NCBI GenBank assembly: GCA_965204685.1
Contig: OZ242004.1
Location: 434,001 to 498,000, forward strand
Source: Bin87 sp965204685
GTDB taxonomy: Bacteria; Chloroflexota; Dehalococcoidia; Lucifugimonadales; UBA3495
Length of the DNA stretch: 64,000 nucleotides
Direction of reading: 5' to 3'
In this document: positions 51,305-60,124 of the stretch, piece after piece
How positions within the stretch are numbered: the stretch's first letter is position 1
Layout: every line of letters starts with the position of its first letter
The notes under the pieces: generated by a model
Told to the model about the DNA's origin: nothing
The model's database searches: none
Seen by the model: only the letters and a program-made list of their open reading frames with translations
Made by a program: the position numbers and the translations under genes

Positions 51305-52096
51305 ATGACCACCATCCGACCCGCCCAACCGCCGGCGGCATCCGCGCCGGCCAAGCGCTTTCCCCTGCCCGACATCCCGCAGCGCCACCCGGACGACATG
51401 ACCTCCGTAAAGCACCTGCACGAACCCGGCCAGACCCACCACCTGTCTCAATACCTGGGCAATCCCGACACCACCCTGGTCACCGGCGAACGCTACGTCA
51501 TACTCGGCCCGGACTTCGTCGCCAGCGACAGCCGCTACCCCGACCTGCTGGTGGCTTTCGACGTTGACCCCGCCGCCTACGAAGCCCGCAACGGCTACGT
51601 TGTATCCGAGCAGGGCAAGCCGCCGGACTTCATCCTGGAGGTGGCGTCCCAACATACTGCTAGTGACGACCTGGGGGCGAAGAAGGACTACTACGAGCGG
51701 CTGGGGGTGGGGGAATACTGGCTGTTCGACAGTGAAGGGCGGTTCTACGGGTTTACCCTGCGGGGTCACCGGCTGGTGGACGGCGGGTATGAGACCATTG
51801 AGGTGAACGAAATCACTCCTGGCGCTTTCCAGGGATACAGCGCCACGCTGAACCTGCTGTTGAGGACGGAGGATGGCCGCCTGGGTTGGCATGACCCGGC
51901 CACCGGAGAGCACATCCCAACCTTTCACTCAGAAAGGGCCCGGGCCGACACCGCCGAAGCCCGGGCCGAGGCCGAGCGCACCGCCCGCATCAGCACCGAA
52001 GCCCGAGCCGAGGCCGAGCGCACCGCCCGCATCAACGCCGAAGCCCGGGCGCAGGAACTGGCAGCGGAGCTGCGCCGGCTGCGCGACGGCCGGTAG
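51305..52096 (+). CDS. Uma2 family endonuclease with coiled-coil tail
   Basis: This 263-residue protein has the Uma2 core: YPDLLVAFDVDP, KPPDFILEVASQHTA (PD-(D/E)XK-type acidic residues), KKDYYERLGVGEYWLFDSEG. The tail after residue 210 is an Ala/Glu/Arg repeat (ARAEAERTARIS, ARAEAERTARIN) predicted to form a coiled coil ending in ELAAELRRLRDGR. This tail is common in cyanobacterial and Chloroflexota Uma2 proteins. Function unknown. It is a second family member besides 30241-30936. Confidence 0.88.
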   Translation: MTTIRPAQPPAASAPAKRFPLPDIPQRHPDDMTSVKHLHEPGQTHHLSQYLGNPDTTLVTGERYVILGPDFVASDSRYPDLLVAFDVDPAAYEARNGYVVSEQGKPPDFILEVASQHTASDDLGAKKDYYERLGVGEYWLFDSEGRFYGFTLRGHRLVDGGYETIEVNEITPGAFQGYSATLNLLLRTEDGRLGWHDPATGEHIPTFHSERARADTAEARAEAERTARISTEARAEAERTARINAEARAQELAAELRRLRDGR

Positions 52097-52397
52097 CCTC
52101 GACACCCGGCTGACGCCCCATGGTCAGTCGAACACCGACCCGTCGTATAAAAAGAACTTGACACCCAGCATGGCTGCTGCGAGCGCAACGCGGCAATCTC
52201 GTTGTAGCAGCGGCGTGTCTTACGACAACGAGGTCTCGCTGTCGTTTTCGCCTCGCGATGACAATATGGGTGTGCGTGTAAACGCTCACGCATACCCACA
52301 CGATGCCTTCCCGACGGGGATACCTGCCAACTCGGAACTATTACGCTCAAGCCGTTACGTTCAACCAGAGTAGGGCAAGTGGTACGATATTAGCGCC
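52097..52397. repeat. Intergenic region with GAGATTGCC/CGCAATGAC palindrome, copy 3
   Basis: A large palindrome-like unit lies at about 52173-52266: GCTGCGAGCGCAACGCGGC on the left, and a right arm that degenerates to CGAGGTCTCGCTGTCG and CCTCGCGATGAC. The rest carries only the upstream region of bioY. Confidence 0.6.
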
Positions 52398-53054
52398 ATG
52401 CAAACTCGAACCGCTGTTTCCTTACCTTCACAGCCGCTTCCGGGCACTCTCGCGGACTTGATCCTGCCCGGATCTGCCGGCGCGCGCCGTATCGCCAGGG
52501 ACGTAGCCCTGGTTATCGCCGGCAGCCTGCTGGTCGCGCTGTTCGCCCAGATCAAGATACCGCTGGGGTTCACGCCGGTGCCCATCACCGGGCAGACCTT
52601 CGCCGTGCTGCTGGTGGGCGCGATGCTGGGGGGCTGGCGCGGCGGCTTGGCGCTGGCGCTCTACGCGATTGAGGGAGCGTTTCTGCCCTTCTTCGCCGGC
52701 GGGGCTTCCGGCTGGTTCTGGCTGCTGCCTTCGGGCGGATACATCGTCGGCTTCATACCGGCGGCGGCGCTGGTGGGCTGGCTGTGCCAACGGGGATGGA
52801 ACCGGCGTCCCTGGATACTGGCGGCCATGCTGCTGGGCAATGTCGTGCTCTACGTGCCCGGCCTGATCCAATTGAACCTGTTCCTGCCGGCCGATGTGGC
52901 GGAGGCCTGGGGCTGCGCAGACGTGTGGCAGTGCGGCCTGCTCCCGTTCATCGCCGGCGACCTGGCGAAACTCATCGTGGCGAGCCTGGCGGTGCCGGCG
53001 GGATGGGCGCTGCTGGACCACTTCACGGCTAAACCTGACCACGGCGCGGAGTAA
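52398..53054 (+). CDS. bioY: Biotin transporter BioY
   Basis: This 218-residue protein has six hydrophobic segments and the BioY signature near the N-terminus (ALFAQIKIPLGFTPVPITGQTFAVLLVGAMLGGWRGGLALALYAIEGAFLPFFAGG). BioY is the substrate-binding S component of energy-coupling factor (ECF) biotin importers. EcfA and EcfT are not in the window, so it may use a shared module or work alone. The next gene starts 12 nt downstream. Confidence 0.92.
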   Translation: MQTRTAVSLPSQPLPGTLADLILPGSAGARRIARDVALVIAGSLLVALFAQIKIPLGFTPVPITGQTFAVLLVGAMLGGWRGGLALALYAIEGAFLPFFAGGASGWFWLLPSGGYIVGFIPAAALVGWLCQRGWNRRPWILAAMLLGNVVLYVPGLIQLNLFLPADVAEAWGCADVWQCGLLPFIAGDLAKLIVASLAVPAGWALLDHFTAKPDHGAE

Positions 53055-53066
53055 CCGCAGGAACCC

Positions 53067-53753
53067 ATGGACATCTACTGGCTGGGACACGCCTGCTTCA
53101 GGCTGCGCTCCACGAACGCGGGCCTGTCGATCATCACCGACCCGTATGCCTCCGGCGTAGGCGGCCTGGGGGTGCAGATCGACCCGAGGCAGATGGTGGA
53201 CGCGGCGGGGGTCACCGTGAGCCACGACGACCCCATGCACAACAGCGCGGGCGAGGTTGATGGCCAACCCCGGGTGTTCGACACGCCCGGCGAGTACGAG
53301 TTCCAGGGGATCACGATCCGGGCGGTGATGACCCCGCTGGCCGAGGGCACGCCGCGCAGCAAGCGCAACGTGGCGTTCGCCATCGCGCTGGACGGCATCA
53401 ACGTGTGCCACCTGGGGAACATCACCCAGCCGCTGACGGCGCAGCAGATCGACCTGATCGGGCCGGCCGACGTGGTGCTGGCCCCGGCCGGCGGCTCCGA
53501 TCACAACCTGCTGTCATACCGGGCCATCAACCAGACGGCGCAGCAGTTGGACGCGCGCTGGCTCATTCCCATGCACTACCGGGCGGAACGGGAGCCCTCC
53601 GCTGTGGAGCCGGAGGGGCCGGAGGCGTTCCTGCGGGAGTTGGGAGTGGCCGAGGGAAGTTTGCAGGCCCAGGGCCGGATGCAGGTGACGCGCAACAACC
53701 TGCCCCCCTCGTTGCAGGTGGGGCTGATGGCGCCGCAGTTCCGGACGCAGTAA
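53067..53753 (+). CDS. MBL-fold hydrolase-like protein (UlaG-type)
   Basis: This 228-residue protein follows the UlaG-like MBL layout: MDIYWLGHACFRL, then ITDPY, then DTPGEYEFQGITI, VAFAIALDGINVCHLGN, IPMHYR. The metal motif normally read as THxHxDH appears as VSHDDPMHN, so the first two His ligands are not in register and activity may be lost or changed. Cytosolic. It lies 12 nt after bioY and is probably co-transcribed. Confidence 0.75.
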   Translation: MDIYWLGHACFRLRSTNAGLSIITDPYASGVGGLGVQIDPRQMVDAAGVTVSHDDPMHNSAGEVDGQPRVFDTPGEYEFQGITIRAVMTPLAEGTPRSKRNVAFAIALDGINVCHLGNITQPLTAQQIDLIGPADVVLAPAGGSDHNLLSYRAINQTAQQLDARWLIPMHYRAEREPSAVEPEGPEAFLRELGVAEGSLQAQGRMQVTRNNLPPSLQVGLMAPQFRTQ

Positions 53754-53780
53754 GCCTCACGTGTACCCACTTTCGTAAAT

Positions 53781-53892
53781 CGTCAGAATCAGGATTTGCG
53801 GGATTTTATGATTTGACAAGATTGGGAGAGCTCCATCATGGGATGGTTCCAATCCTGATAATCCCGAAATCTTGGCAATCCTGATTCTGACG
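53781..53892. repeat. 112-bp MITE-like element, copy 4
   Basis: Full copy with the best-preserved ends (CGTCAGAATCAGGATTT at the left and AATCCTGATTCTGACG at the right). The outer flanks ACCCACTTTCGTAAAT and CCTGCGTACGCGTGAG recur in the flanks of copy 1 in inverted sense, suggesting a slightly larger composite unit. Confidence 0.85.
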
Positions 53893-53960
53893 TTTCCCGC
53901 CGCAACCTGCGTACGCGTGAGCGCAGTAAGCGCGCCATCCATCATCAAATCCCAGTCGGC

Positions 53961-53992
53961 GACGAGATTGCCGCGCTTCGCTCGCAATGACA
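53961..53992. repeat. GAGATTGCC/CGCAATGAC repeat, copy 4
   Basis: GACGAGATTGCCGCGCTTCG followed by CTCGCAATGACA. It is a short single-arm copy about 55 bp upstream of the CocE-like gene. Confidence 0.65.
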
Positions 53993-54048
53993 GACGGCGT
54001 GGGTGTTCAGGTGGCTGTGTATAATGGCGCCAATCTGGAGGTGACGTT

Positions 54049-55806
54049 ATGCCAGCTGAGTTGATGGGCCCTTATACCAAGCTCTGCAGTGAATTCGGCG
54101 TGCCGGTCAGGATGCGGGACGGCGTCACCCTGTACGCCGACGTGTACCGACCGGACTCGGCGGAAGCGTTTCCGGTGCTGCTGCAACGCACACCGTACGA
54201 CAAGTTCCAGGGAGTGGGCGGCGGCATGGACGTGCTGCGGGCCGTGTCCCACGGTTACGCGGTGGTGGTTCAGGACACGCGGGGCCGCTATGCCTCGGAG
54301 GGCGAGTTCTACCCGTTCCTGGACGAGCCCAACGACGGGTACGACACGGTGGCCTGGTGCGCCGAGCAGCCCTGGAGCGCCGGCAAGGTGGGCATGTTCG
54401 GGCGGTCCTACGTCGGTGCCACGCAGTGGCTGTGCGCCATCACCAACCCGCCGGCGCTGACCTGCATTGCGCCCGGGATCACCGCCTCGGACTACTACGA
54501 AGGCTGGACCTACCAGGGCGGCGCGCTGGCCTGGGGCTTTGCCCTGTCGTGGACCATGCGACAGTTGACCATGGCCAACATGGGCGCGATCAGCAGCCGC
54601 CACGACATCCCCGACGGCACCCGGGAGGGACTGCTGGCGGCGTTCAACGAGCTGGATTGCGCCTTCCGCCACCAGCCCATCGTGGACCTGCCCCATCTCA
54701 AAGAGCCGCTGGCCGGGTATTTCTACGACTGGATCAAGCACTCCAGCAGCGACGAGTACTGGAAGCGCTGGCGGATCGAGGACCACTACCCGCATATCAC
54801 CACGCCGGCGCTGCACATCGGAGGGTGGCACGACATCTTCCTGCTGGGCACGCTCCGCAACTTCGTCGGGATGCGCAAGCAGGCGGAGGACGCGACGGCC
54901 CGGGACGGGCAGCGGTTGATCGTGGGCCCATGGCATCATGGGCCGTTCGGCGAGATCTCCGGCGAGTTCTTCTTCGGGCTGGGCGCGGCCGGGCCGGCCA
55001 TCGACACGGACGGCATCCAGCTGCAATGGTTCGACCACTGGCTCAAGGGCGAAGAGAACGGGGCCAACGACGGCGCGCCGGTGCGCATCTTCGTGATGGG
55101 CGACAACCAGTGGCGCAACGAGCAGGAATGGCCACTGGCGCGGACGCAGTACACTGACTACTACCTGCATAGCGGCGGCCGGGCCAACACCGCGTCTGGC
55201 GACGGCGCGCTTTCCGTTGACTCTCCAGGCGATGAGGCGGCCGACGTGTTCCTGTACGACCCCCGGGACCCGGTGCCGACGCGAGGCGGGCCGCTCTGCT
55301 GCGGGCCGTCCTTCGTGCCGGGCGGAGCCTACGACCAGCAATTCATCGAGAACCGCAGCGACGTCCTGTGCTACACCACGCCAGCGCTGTCGGAGGACCT
55401 GGAAGTGACGGGTCCGTTGACGGTGACGCTGTTCGCCTCGACCTCCGGCCACGACACCGACTTCACCGCCAAGCTGGTGGACGTGGAGCCGTGCGGCGCG
55501 GCCCGGGCGTTGGTCGACGGCATCATGCGGGGTCGCTACCGCAAAGGGACGGACACCGCGGTGCCGGTCACGCCGGGAGCCGTGGAGGAGTACACCATCG
55601 ACCTGGTGGCGACGAGCAACGTGTTCAAGGCCGGGCATCGGGTCCGCCTGGAGATCAGCAGCAGCAACTTCCCCAGGTTCGACCGGAATTTCAACACCGC
55701 TGGCGACCCATGGGCGGCCACGGAGTGCGTCCCGGCGGTCCAGACCATCATGCACAACGAACAGTATCCGTCGCGGGTGCGGCTGCCCGTAATTCCGGCC
55801 TCGTAG
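54049..55806 (+). CDS. CocE/NonD family alpha/beta hydrolase 2
   Basis: This 585-residue protein starts at 54049 behind GGAGGTG. It has the same organisation as the hydrolase at 30968-32731: VRMRDGVTLYADVYRP, nucleophile elbow GRSYVGATQW, and C-terminal jelly roll with HDTDFTAKLVDVEP and LEISSSNFPRFDRN. Ser in GRSYVG, with an Asp and a His in the usual places, makes it an active serine hydrolase. Cytosolic. Substrate not inferable. Confidence 0.88.
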   Translation: MPAELMGPYTKLCSEFGVPVRMRDGVTLYADVYRPDSAEAFPVLLQRTPYDKFQGVGGGMDVLRAVSHGYAVVVQDTRGRYASEGEFYPFLDEPNDGYDTVAWCAEQPWSAGKVGMFGRSYVGATQWLCAITNPPALTCIAPGITASDYYEGWTYQGGALAWGFALSWTMRQLTMANMGAISSRHDIPDGTREGLLAAFNELDCAFRHQPIVDLPHLKEPLAGYFYDWIKHSSSDEYWKRWRIEDHYPHITTPALHIGGWHDIFLLGTLRNFVGMRKQAEDATARDGQRLIVGPWHHGPFGEISGEFFFGLGAAGPAIDTDGIQLQWFDHWLKGEENGANDGAPVRIFVMGDNQWRNEQEWPLARTQYTDYYLHSGGRANTASGDGALSVDSPGDEAADVFLYDPRDPVPTRGGPLCCGPSFVPGGAYDQQFIENRSDVLCYTTPALSEDLEVTGPLTVTLFASTSGHDTDFTAKLVDVEPCGAARALVDGIMRGRYRKGTDTAVPVTPGAVEEYTIDLVATSNVFKAGHRVRLEISSSNFPRFDRNFNTAGDPWAATECVPAVQTIMHNEQYPSRVRLPVIPAS

Positions 55807-55833
55807 CTCCGGCCCCGTAATTCCGGACGATCA

Positions 55834-56085
55834 ATGGCGCGGTTCGGTTGCCTGGCGCTGGCGGTGGTGGTCGCCATGGCGCTGCTGATTTTCATCGTGT
55901 TCCTGTGGTCCGGCTGGCTGAACCGGCCGGTCGGGCACACGCCGGCGGCGGTTTCCGCTGCGCAGGACGCGCCCGGCGCAGCGCCGGCGAACGAAGGTGC
56001 CGTTTCCTGTTGGGGGATAACCGCATTCAGGCCGGCCAACGCCGCAGCCCTGTCATGGGCCGGCTGTCCACGTTATCTCGCATGA
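55834..56085 (+). CDS. Small single-pass membrane protein (doubtful)
   Basis: This 83-residue ORF has one strong membrane segment (CLALAVVVAMALLIFIVFLW) followed by an Ala/Pro-rich tail. It begins 27 nt after the hydrolase stop, but no ribosome-binding site is apparent. Its last 33 bp overlap the convergent lipoprotein gene. It could be real or a chance ORF in GC-rich DNA. Confidence 0.35.
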   Translation: MARFGCLALAVVVAMALLIFIVFLWSGWLNRPVGHTPAAVSAAQDAPGAAPANEGAVSCWGITAFRPANAAALSWAGCPRYLA

Positions 56086-56850
56086 ATATGGATCGACGAT
56101 GGGTGACCGCACCCAGAGCCAACTCGTTGAATGTCCAGGTTGGACGGGGGCAGACAATCGTATCGGGGAAGTCTTCGCGTCGCCGCGTCCGTCGCAGATG
56201 ATCTCAACATCCGCCATCGGGTACTTGGTCGTGTTCTCCAGTTGAGCCCGAACACACGCGCCAGCGGGTGGTGCTGATTTTTCCGGTGGGCAATCGGTTA
56301 TTTGATAAATGCTGCTCCCGAACACCGAGGCCACCCATCTAAAACTCCCATCGTCCAATTGGCGCACCTGATGGTCGTCACTGGCATTCTCCGGTTCGAA
56401 CGCAATCTTGAATGCCTCCAGCGGCGTCTTTGGCTCAATGGTGGCTGTCGGCGCAACAGCAGCGGTGGGTTCTGGCCGGCTCTGATGCCTAGCGACCAGG
56501 GCCTCAGCCGCCCGCTTCCCAACTTCGTCCCTGTCGATGCAGGGCGGCTCTGGCGAGCCGTCCCCGATCAGAAACCAACAGTCAGCGCCAGTGTTGAAGA
56601 TAAAACCCGCGATGACGGACTCCTCGTCGAGCAGGAGCCAATTGTCGTCGCCCTGTGATGGAAATTCGTTGCTGTATGCCCAGCGCCAGCCTTCCGGCAA
56701 ATCGGGGCTAACCACAACAGGTACGCTGGGTGTACCTTGCGGATTGTAGCTTGGGGTCACGGTCGGGGACTTGCCCGGAACAAAATGACTGGGTTGGCCG
56801 CACGCCAAAGCGAACACAACCACGGCCATCAAGATGATGGCGACTTTCAT
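56053..56850 (-). CDS. Lipoprotein of unknown function
   Basis: This 265-residue protein starts at 56850 behind GGAGGT. The N-terminus MKVAIILMAVVVFALACGQ is a lipoprotein signal with lipobox ALAC. The mature part opens with a Pro/Thr/Ser-rich linker (SPTVTPSYNPQGTPS), has another low-complexity linker midway (PEPTAAVAPTATIEP), and a C-terminal beta-rich region with two Cys (ITDCPPEKS, DPYSCEITW). It overlaps the upstream gene in an ATGA arrangement, so the two are an operon. Confidence 0.75.
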   Translation of the reverse strand: MKVAIILMAVVVFALACGQPSHFVPGKSPTVTPSYNPQGTPSVPVVVSPDLPEGWRWAYSNEFPSQGDDNWLLLDEESVIAGFIFNTGADCWFLIGDGSPEPPCIDRDEVGKRAAEALVARHQSRPEPTAAVAPTATIEPKTPLEAFKIAFEPENASDDHQVRQLDDGSFRWVASVFGSSIYQITDCPPEKSAPPAGACVRAQLENTTKYPMADVEIICDGRGDAKTSPIRLSAPVQPGHSTSWLWVRSPIVDPYSCEITWTAGP

Positions 56851-57599
56851 GAGTGAACCTCCGTGAAGTGCTCCTTCCATGGGCCGGTCAGCATCTCTCT
56901 GATGCGGGCTTCGATGCGCTCCCGATGTCGTTCCTGCGGGATGACGAAGAACGCGCGCGTCTGAAAACTCCGCCACCGGAGCGAGATCGGCTCTGCGCCC
57001 AACTCTAGCCGTAATCGTTCGGCTGTCTCCCGTATCTGGCTGTCAACAGTTCCGTTGAAGTTCGTGTGGTGATAGACCACCACGGTTTGGCCACGTTCCC
57101 AGAATGCCTTGATCTCGTCCAGGTAGGCATATTTGGGACCGTCCTTGCCGAATTTGCCGTTCTCATCCAGCCGGATGTTGTTGTCCGGGTCCAGAAAAAC
57201 GATGTCTGCGCCCTCGGTGGCACTCAGAGCATCACGCAGCCAATCGGAGCGATGTTGTCGGCGTTGCTTACCCGCCGGAACGCCGTCGAAACTCAGCAGG
57301 TCACGGAAATATTGGGTGCCGGCCGGCAGGATCGGAGACTGTTCGACGCAGCGGACGAACCGCTTGCCGTTACGCACAAGTTCCCCGAGGATGCGCCACA
57401 ATTCGGGGTCGCAGGTCTCGTACTTGTCCCGGTCGTGATAATTGAGGCATGAATATCTGGTCAGATCACCGTGCCCAATTTCGGGTTCGTCCTTCCGGTA
57501 ATACCAGACCACGCCCAAGGTCAGGTCGGGTTCGGTGAGGCGACGGAGCAGGCCATACTTGCCGAAGTCTCCCACGTCGCCAACGAATTGATCGCGCAC
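56847..57599 (-). CDS. Uncharacterised cytosolic protein, FGKYGLLR family
   Basis: This 250-residue protein starts at a GTG at 57599, with AGGAGGT 8 nt upstream. It opens VRDQFVGDVGDFGKYGLLRRL and contains GADIVFLDPDNNIR and VVVYHHTNFNG. The order of motifs (GDFGKY, D-P-D-N, aromatic-rich strand) recalls Rossmann-like methyltransferase folds such as RlmJ, but no SAM-binding Gly motif is evident. Homologues I recall are hypothetical proteins in phage-like or defence-rich regions. Its stop overlaps the lipoprotein start. Confidence 0.6.
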   Translation of the reverse strand: MRDQFVGDVGDFGKYGLLRRLTEPDLTLGVVWYYRKDEPEIGHGDLTRYSCLNYHDRDKYETCDPELWRILGELVRNGKRFVRCVEQSPILPAGTQYFRDLLSFDGVPAGKQRRQHRSDWLRDALSATEGADIVFLDPDNNIRLDENGKFGKDGPKYAYLDEIKAFWERGQTVVVYHHTNFNGTVDSQIRETAERLRLELGAEPISLRWRSFQTRAFFVIPQERHRERIEARIREMLTGPWKEHFTEVHS

Positions 57600-58121
57600 T
57601 CTGGCACCTCCTGGCCTGGGAGGTACCGCGCCAAGTCGGCTACTGGAAGCCCCCCTTGCGTCGGGATGGACGCTCGCCAGAGACGCCGACATTCCAAATG
57701 CGGAAGCCTTCGCAAGAGGAGCCAAATGGCTCCATCCACGAATAAAGGCTTCTCGCGATTTATAGGGGGTTAGAAACGGACGTGTCCGCGTCTCTGGCGC
57801 GGGCATCCTATCACGCCCGGCAGATATCGGCAATTTCCGGGGTCTCTCCGGGTTCAGTGCCGGATGTGGGCTCTGAAGGCTACGAATTTGGGGCTAATTT
57901 TGAAATTAGGCAGGTCATGTGTGCGGATTTGAGTACGAAAGAGGGGCTCCCTCCGCCCGCCCGGGTGGCCCGCCCCTCCGCCTACCCGGATGCGTCCAGG
58001 AGCGTTAGCCTGATTGCAAATACATAACGAAGGGGCCAACGGCTGAGATTAGCAGTCCACACCGAAAGCCCCGAAAAAGCGCGATACGCGCCGCATCCAC
58101 TACTCAACATGGAGGTTGATC
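57600..58121. other. 522-bp intergenic region at the edge of the accessory island
   Basis: No gene or repeat copy recognised. From here GC content and codon-like structure drop relative to the rest of the window. Confidence 0.4.
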
Positions 58122-58208
58122 ATGTCACGGCACGGAAGAGCAGGTCGTCGCACCCGGAGGGCTCACCGCCCATCATCGCACCGTCATTATAAACCTGGTC
58201 GGTACTGA
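58122..58208 (+). CDS. Arg/His-rich 28-residue micro-ORF (candidate)
   Basis: ATG at 58122 is preceded by GGAGGT with a 5-nt spacer, an ideal ribosome-binding site. The ORF encodes MSRHGRAGRRTRRAH and continues to HYKPGRY with nine Arg and four His in 28 residues. It lies upstream of the transposase gene on the same strand. Only the ribosome-binding site supports translation. Confidence 0.35.
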   Translation: MSRHGRAGRRTRRAHRPSSHRHYKPGRY

Positions 58209-58390
58209 CGAACAATTGTCCTACATGGATGGAGTAGTGCCATTCACTGGCTTGGATGGCTCTTATTGGCCCGCGAGCATATCCCTACTTTCGTCGAATT
58301 ACTGGCCTTTTCGTCAGATTTCCTGGGGCTGGTTGACGCGCTCCGTTCTTTCATTTTTTCCTGATCGCGCCAGAGATCGCCGCACCTAGG

Positions 58391-59539
58391 ATGGAGCGTA
58401 TCATGTCTATCATCGAAGCCACACACCTCTACGAAATCAGGTGCCCATCGCTCGACTGCCCTGCACCGGATCGGGTGGTCCGCAACGGTTGGCGAAAGAA
58501 TGGTCAGCAGTATCTTTGCCGGGGTTGCGGCAAGAAATTTGCTGCGAACGGCCACGCCATGCGGAAGCAGTTCCCTGCCTATCAGATTGCCGACGCCATC
58601 GACGACTACTATTCGGGAGAGTCGTATAAGCAGGTTGCCGAGGGCATGGAAGCCGAGTACAAAATCACGGAGCCGTCGAAGGCGACCATCCATGATTGGG
58701 TCAAGGGCTACACCAATCACGCACTACGCTACCTTGCCGGCGAGGTAGGGGAGGATGGGACAGAACGCACCGCCTCCGGCAAGCGTGTACTGGCTGACGT
58801 TGGCGACCATTGGGTAGCCGACGAGCTTGTCCTCAAGGTCGGCGGTCAGCGCATGTGGTGCTGGAACGTGATGGACGCCAAGACCCGCTACATCCTCGCG
58901 GCCCACCTGAGCACCACCCGGGACACTTACGACGCCATCGCCGTGTTCGCGAAGGCACTGGCAAACGCCAAGCGTCCACCAACGAAAATCACGACGGACG
59001 GCTTAGGCTCATACGTGGATGCCGTCCGCGCCGTGTTTCCCAGAGGCACCGAACACGAGGTATCCGATGGCATCTACGAGCTGGTCAACAACAACCTATC
59101 GGAGCGGTTGCAAGGGAGCTTCCGCCAGCGCACCAAGACGCAGCGCGGGTTAGAGGCGCTCCGCACCGGGCAGGATTATCTGGACGGTTGGGTTCTCGAC
59201 TACAACTTTTTCAAAGATCACGAGGCGCTGGGTGGGGAGCAACCCGCCGACGCTGCCGGCGTATCCGCGCAGGTGCCGTGGGACAGTTGGGAGGACATCA
59301 CCCGCCTGGGTGGAGAGGTTGCCGAATGGACCCATGTTTCGCACACGCCGAAGCGCAAGAAGCCGGGACCGAAGCCGAAGATCGAGGGCGTGCGGGAGGC
59401 AGTACAAGAAATGCTGCTGCAACGGCGGTTGGAACGGGCGCACGAACGACGCGCTGACCGTCAGGCTCCGATAGTCAACTACGTGGCGAAGCCGAAGCGA
59501 AGGGGCAAGGGAAAGAAGGGGCGTGGCCGGCTGCATTGA
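58391..59539 (+). mobile_element. DDE transposase, IS6-like with N-terminal zinc ribbon
   Basis: This 382-residue protein (an alternative ATG at 58403 is better placed for GGAG) has a zinc ribbon (CPSLDCPAPD, YLCRGCGKKF), a helix-turn-helix near residues 70-105, then a DDE domain: HWVADELVLKVGGQRMWCWNVMDAKT (D), KITTDGLGSYVDA (D) and NNNLSERLQGSF (E). The C-terminal FFKDHEALGGEQPADAAGV is typical of IS6-type enzymes. It is longer than usual because of the zinc ribbon and a basic tail (RKKPGPKPKIE). I could not find paired terminal repeats, so its ends are not set. Confidence 0.8.
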
Positions 59540-59606
59540 ACCGCCTAATCACGCCCAGGTATCCCAGCTTGACGAGCTCGCACGTGCGGGTGTGGAGTGG
59601 GGGTCG

Positions 59607-59690
59607 CTACAGTGAGCCCCCTGCCACTATCCCAATGGCAGCATAGAGGAAGGGCAAGGCGAACAGACCGGTTTGGATTGCTTTGGACAT
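59607..59690 (-). CDS. 27-residue hydrophobic membrane micro-protein
   Basis: ATG at 59690 is preceded by AGGAGG with a 5-nt spacer, an excellent ribosome-binding site. The ORF encodes MSKAIQTGLFALPFLYAAIG and ends IVAGGSL: one amphipathic start and one membrane-spanning segment. It is too short for ordinary gene finders. It lies between the IS6-like transposase and the interrupted lipoprotein gene. Possible roles include a type I toxin or a small membrane regulator, but no antisense RNA is identified. Confidence 0.6.
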   Translation of the reverse strand: MSKAIQTGLFALPFLYAAIGIVAGGSL

Positions 59691-60008
59691 CGTGTCCTCC
59701 TGTGGTGATGTGGGGCCTTCGCGTTGGTTGGTAGCCTGGGTGCGTTGGCCCTGAAATTTTAACGGTGTCGATTTAACGTATTGTCTGCTTGGGCTGCTAC
59801 CGTTAAGCGTGAGATATCATCGTGGCGAGGCTTGATTTGGTTCGGCTGCTGGTTGGGTCTAAACGGGTTACGAATTAGCCCATGTCAAGACTACCTTACC
59901 CTCACCCGCACGCAGTCCTTGAACTCCAGCTCTCTATTGACCTTCGTCAGCTTTCCGTACACGGTGATTGCATCGCCCCTGCCGAAGGAGGTCGGCTTGA
60001 CCTTGAAC

Positions 60009-60011
60009 TTA
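60009..60011. repeat. Target-site duplication TTA, left
   Basis: TTA directly flanks the left terminal repeat of the IS5-family element. The matching copy is at 60966-60968. Three-base TNA duplications are typical of the IS427 group. Confidence 0.85.
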
Positions 60012-60124
60012 GAACCCCTAACAAAATGGGTTGCTAATCCATAATCAGGCAGCTAATCTCGCGGTAAGACAGGACCGTAGCGGTGGGCTGGCGCCGTATC
60101 TGCGGCAGCGGGAGGAGGTGTCCC

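Noticed and set aside
58244..58720. 158-codon minus-strand frame over the start of the IS6-like transposase
   Set aside because: It is antisense to the zinc ribbon and helix-turn-helix coding region and has no motif.
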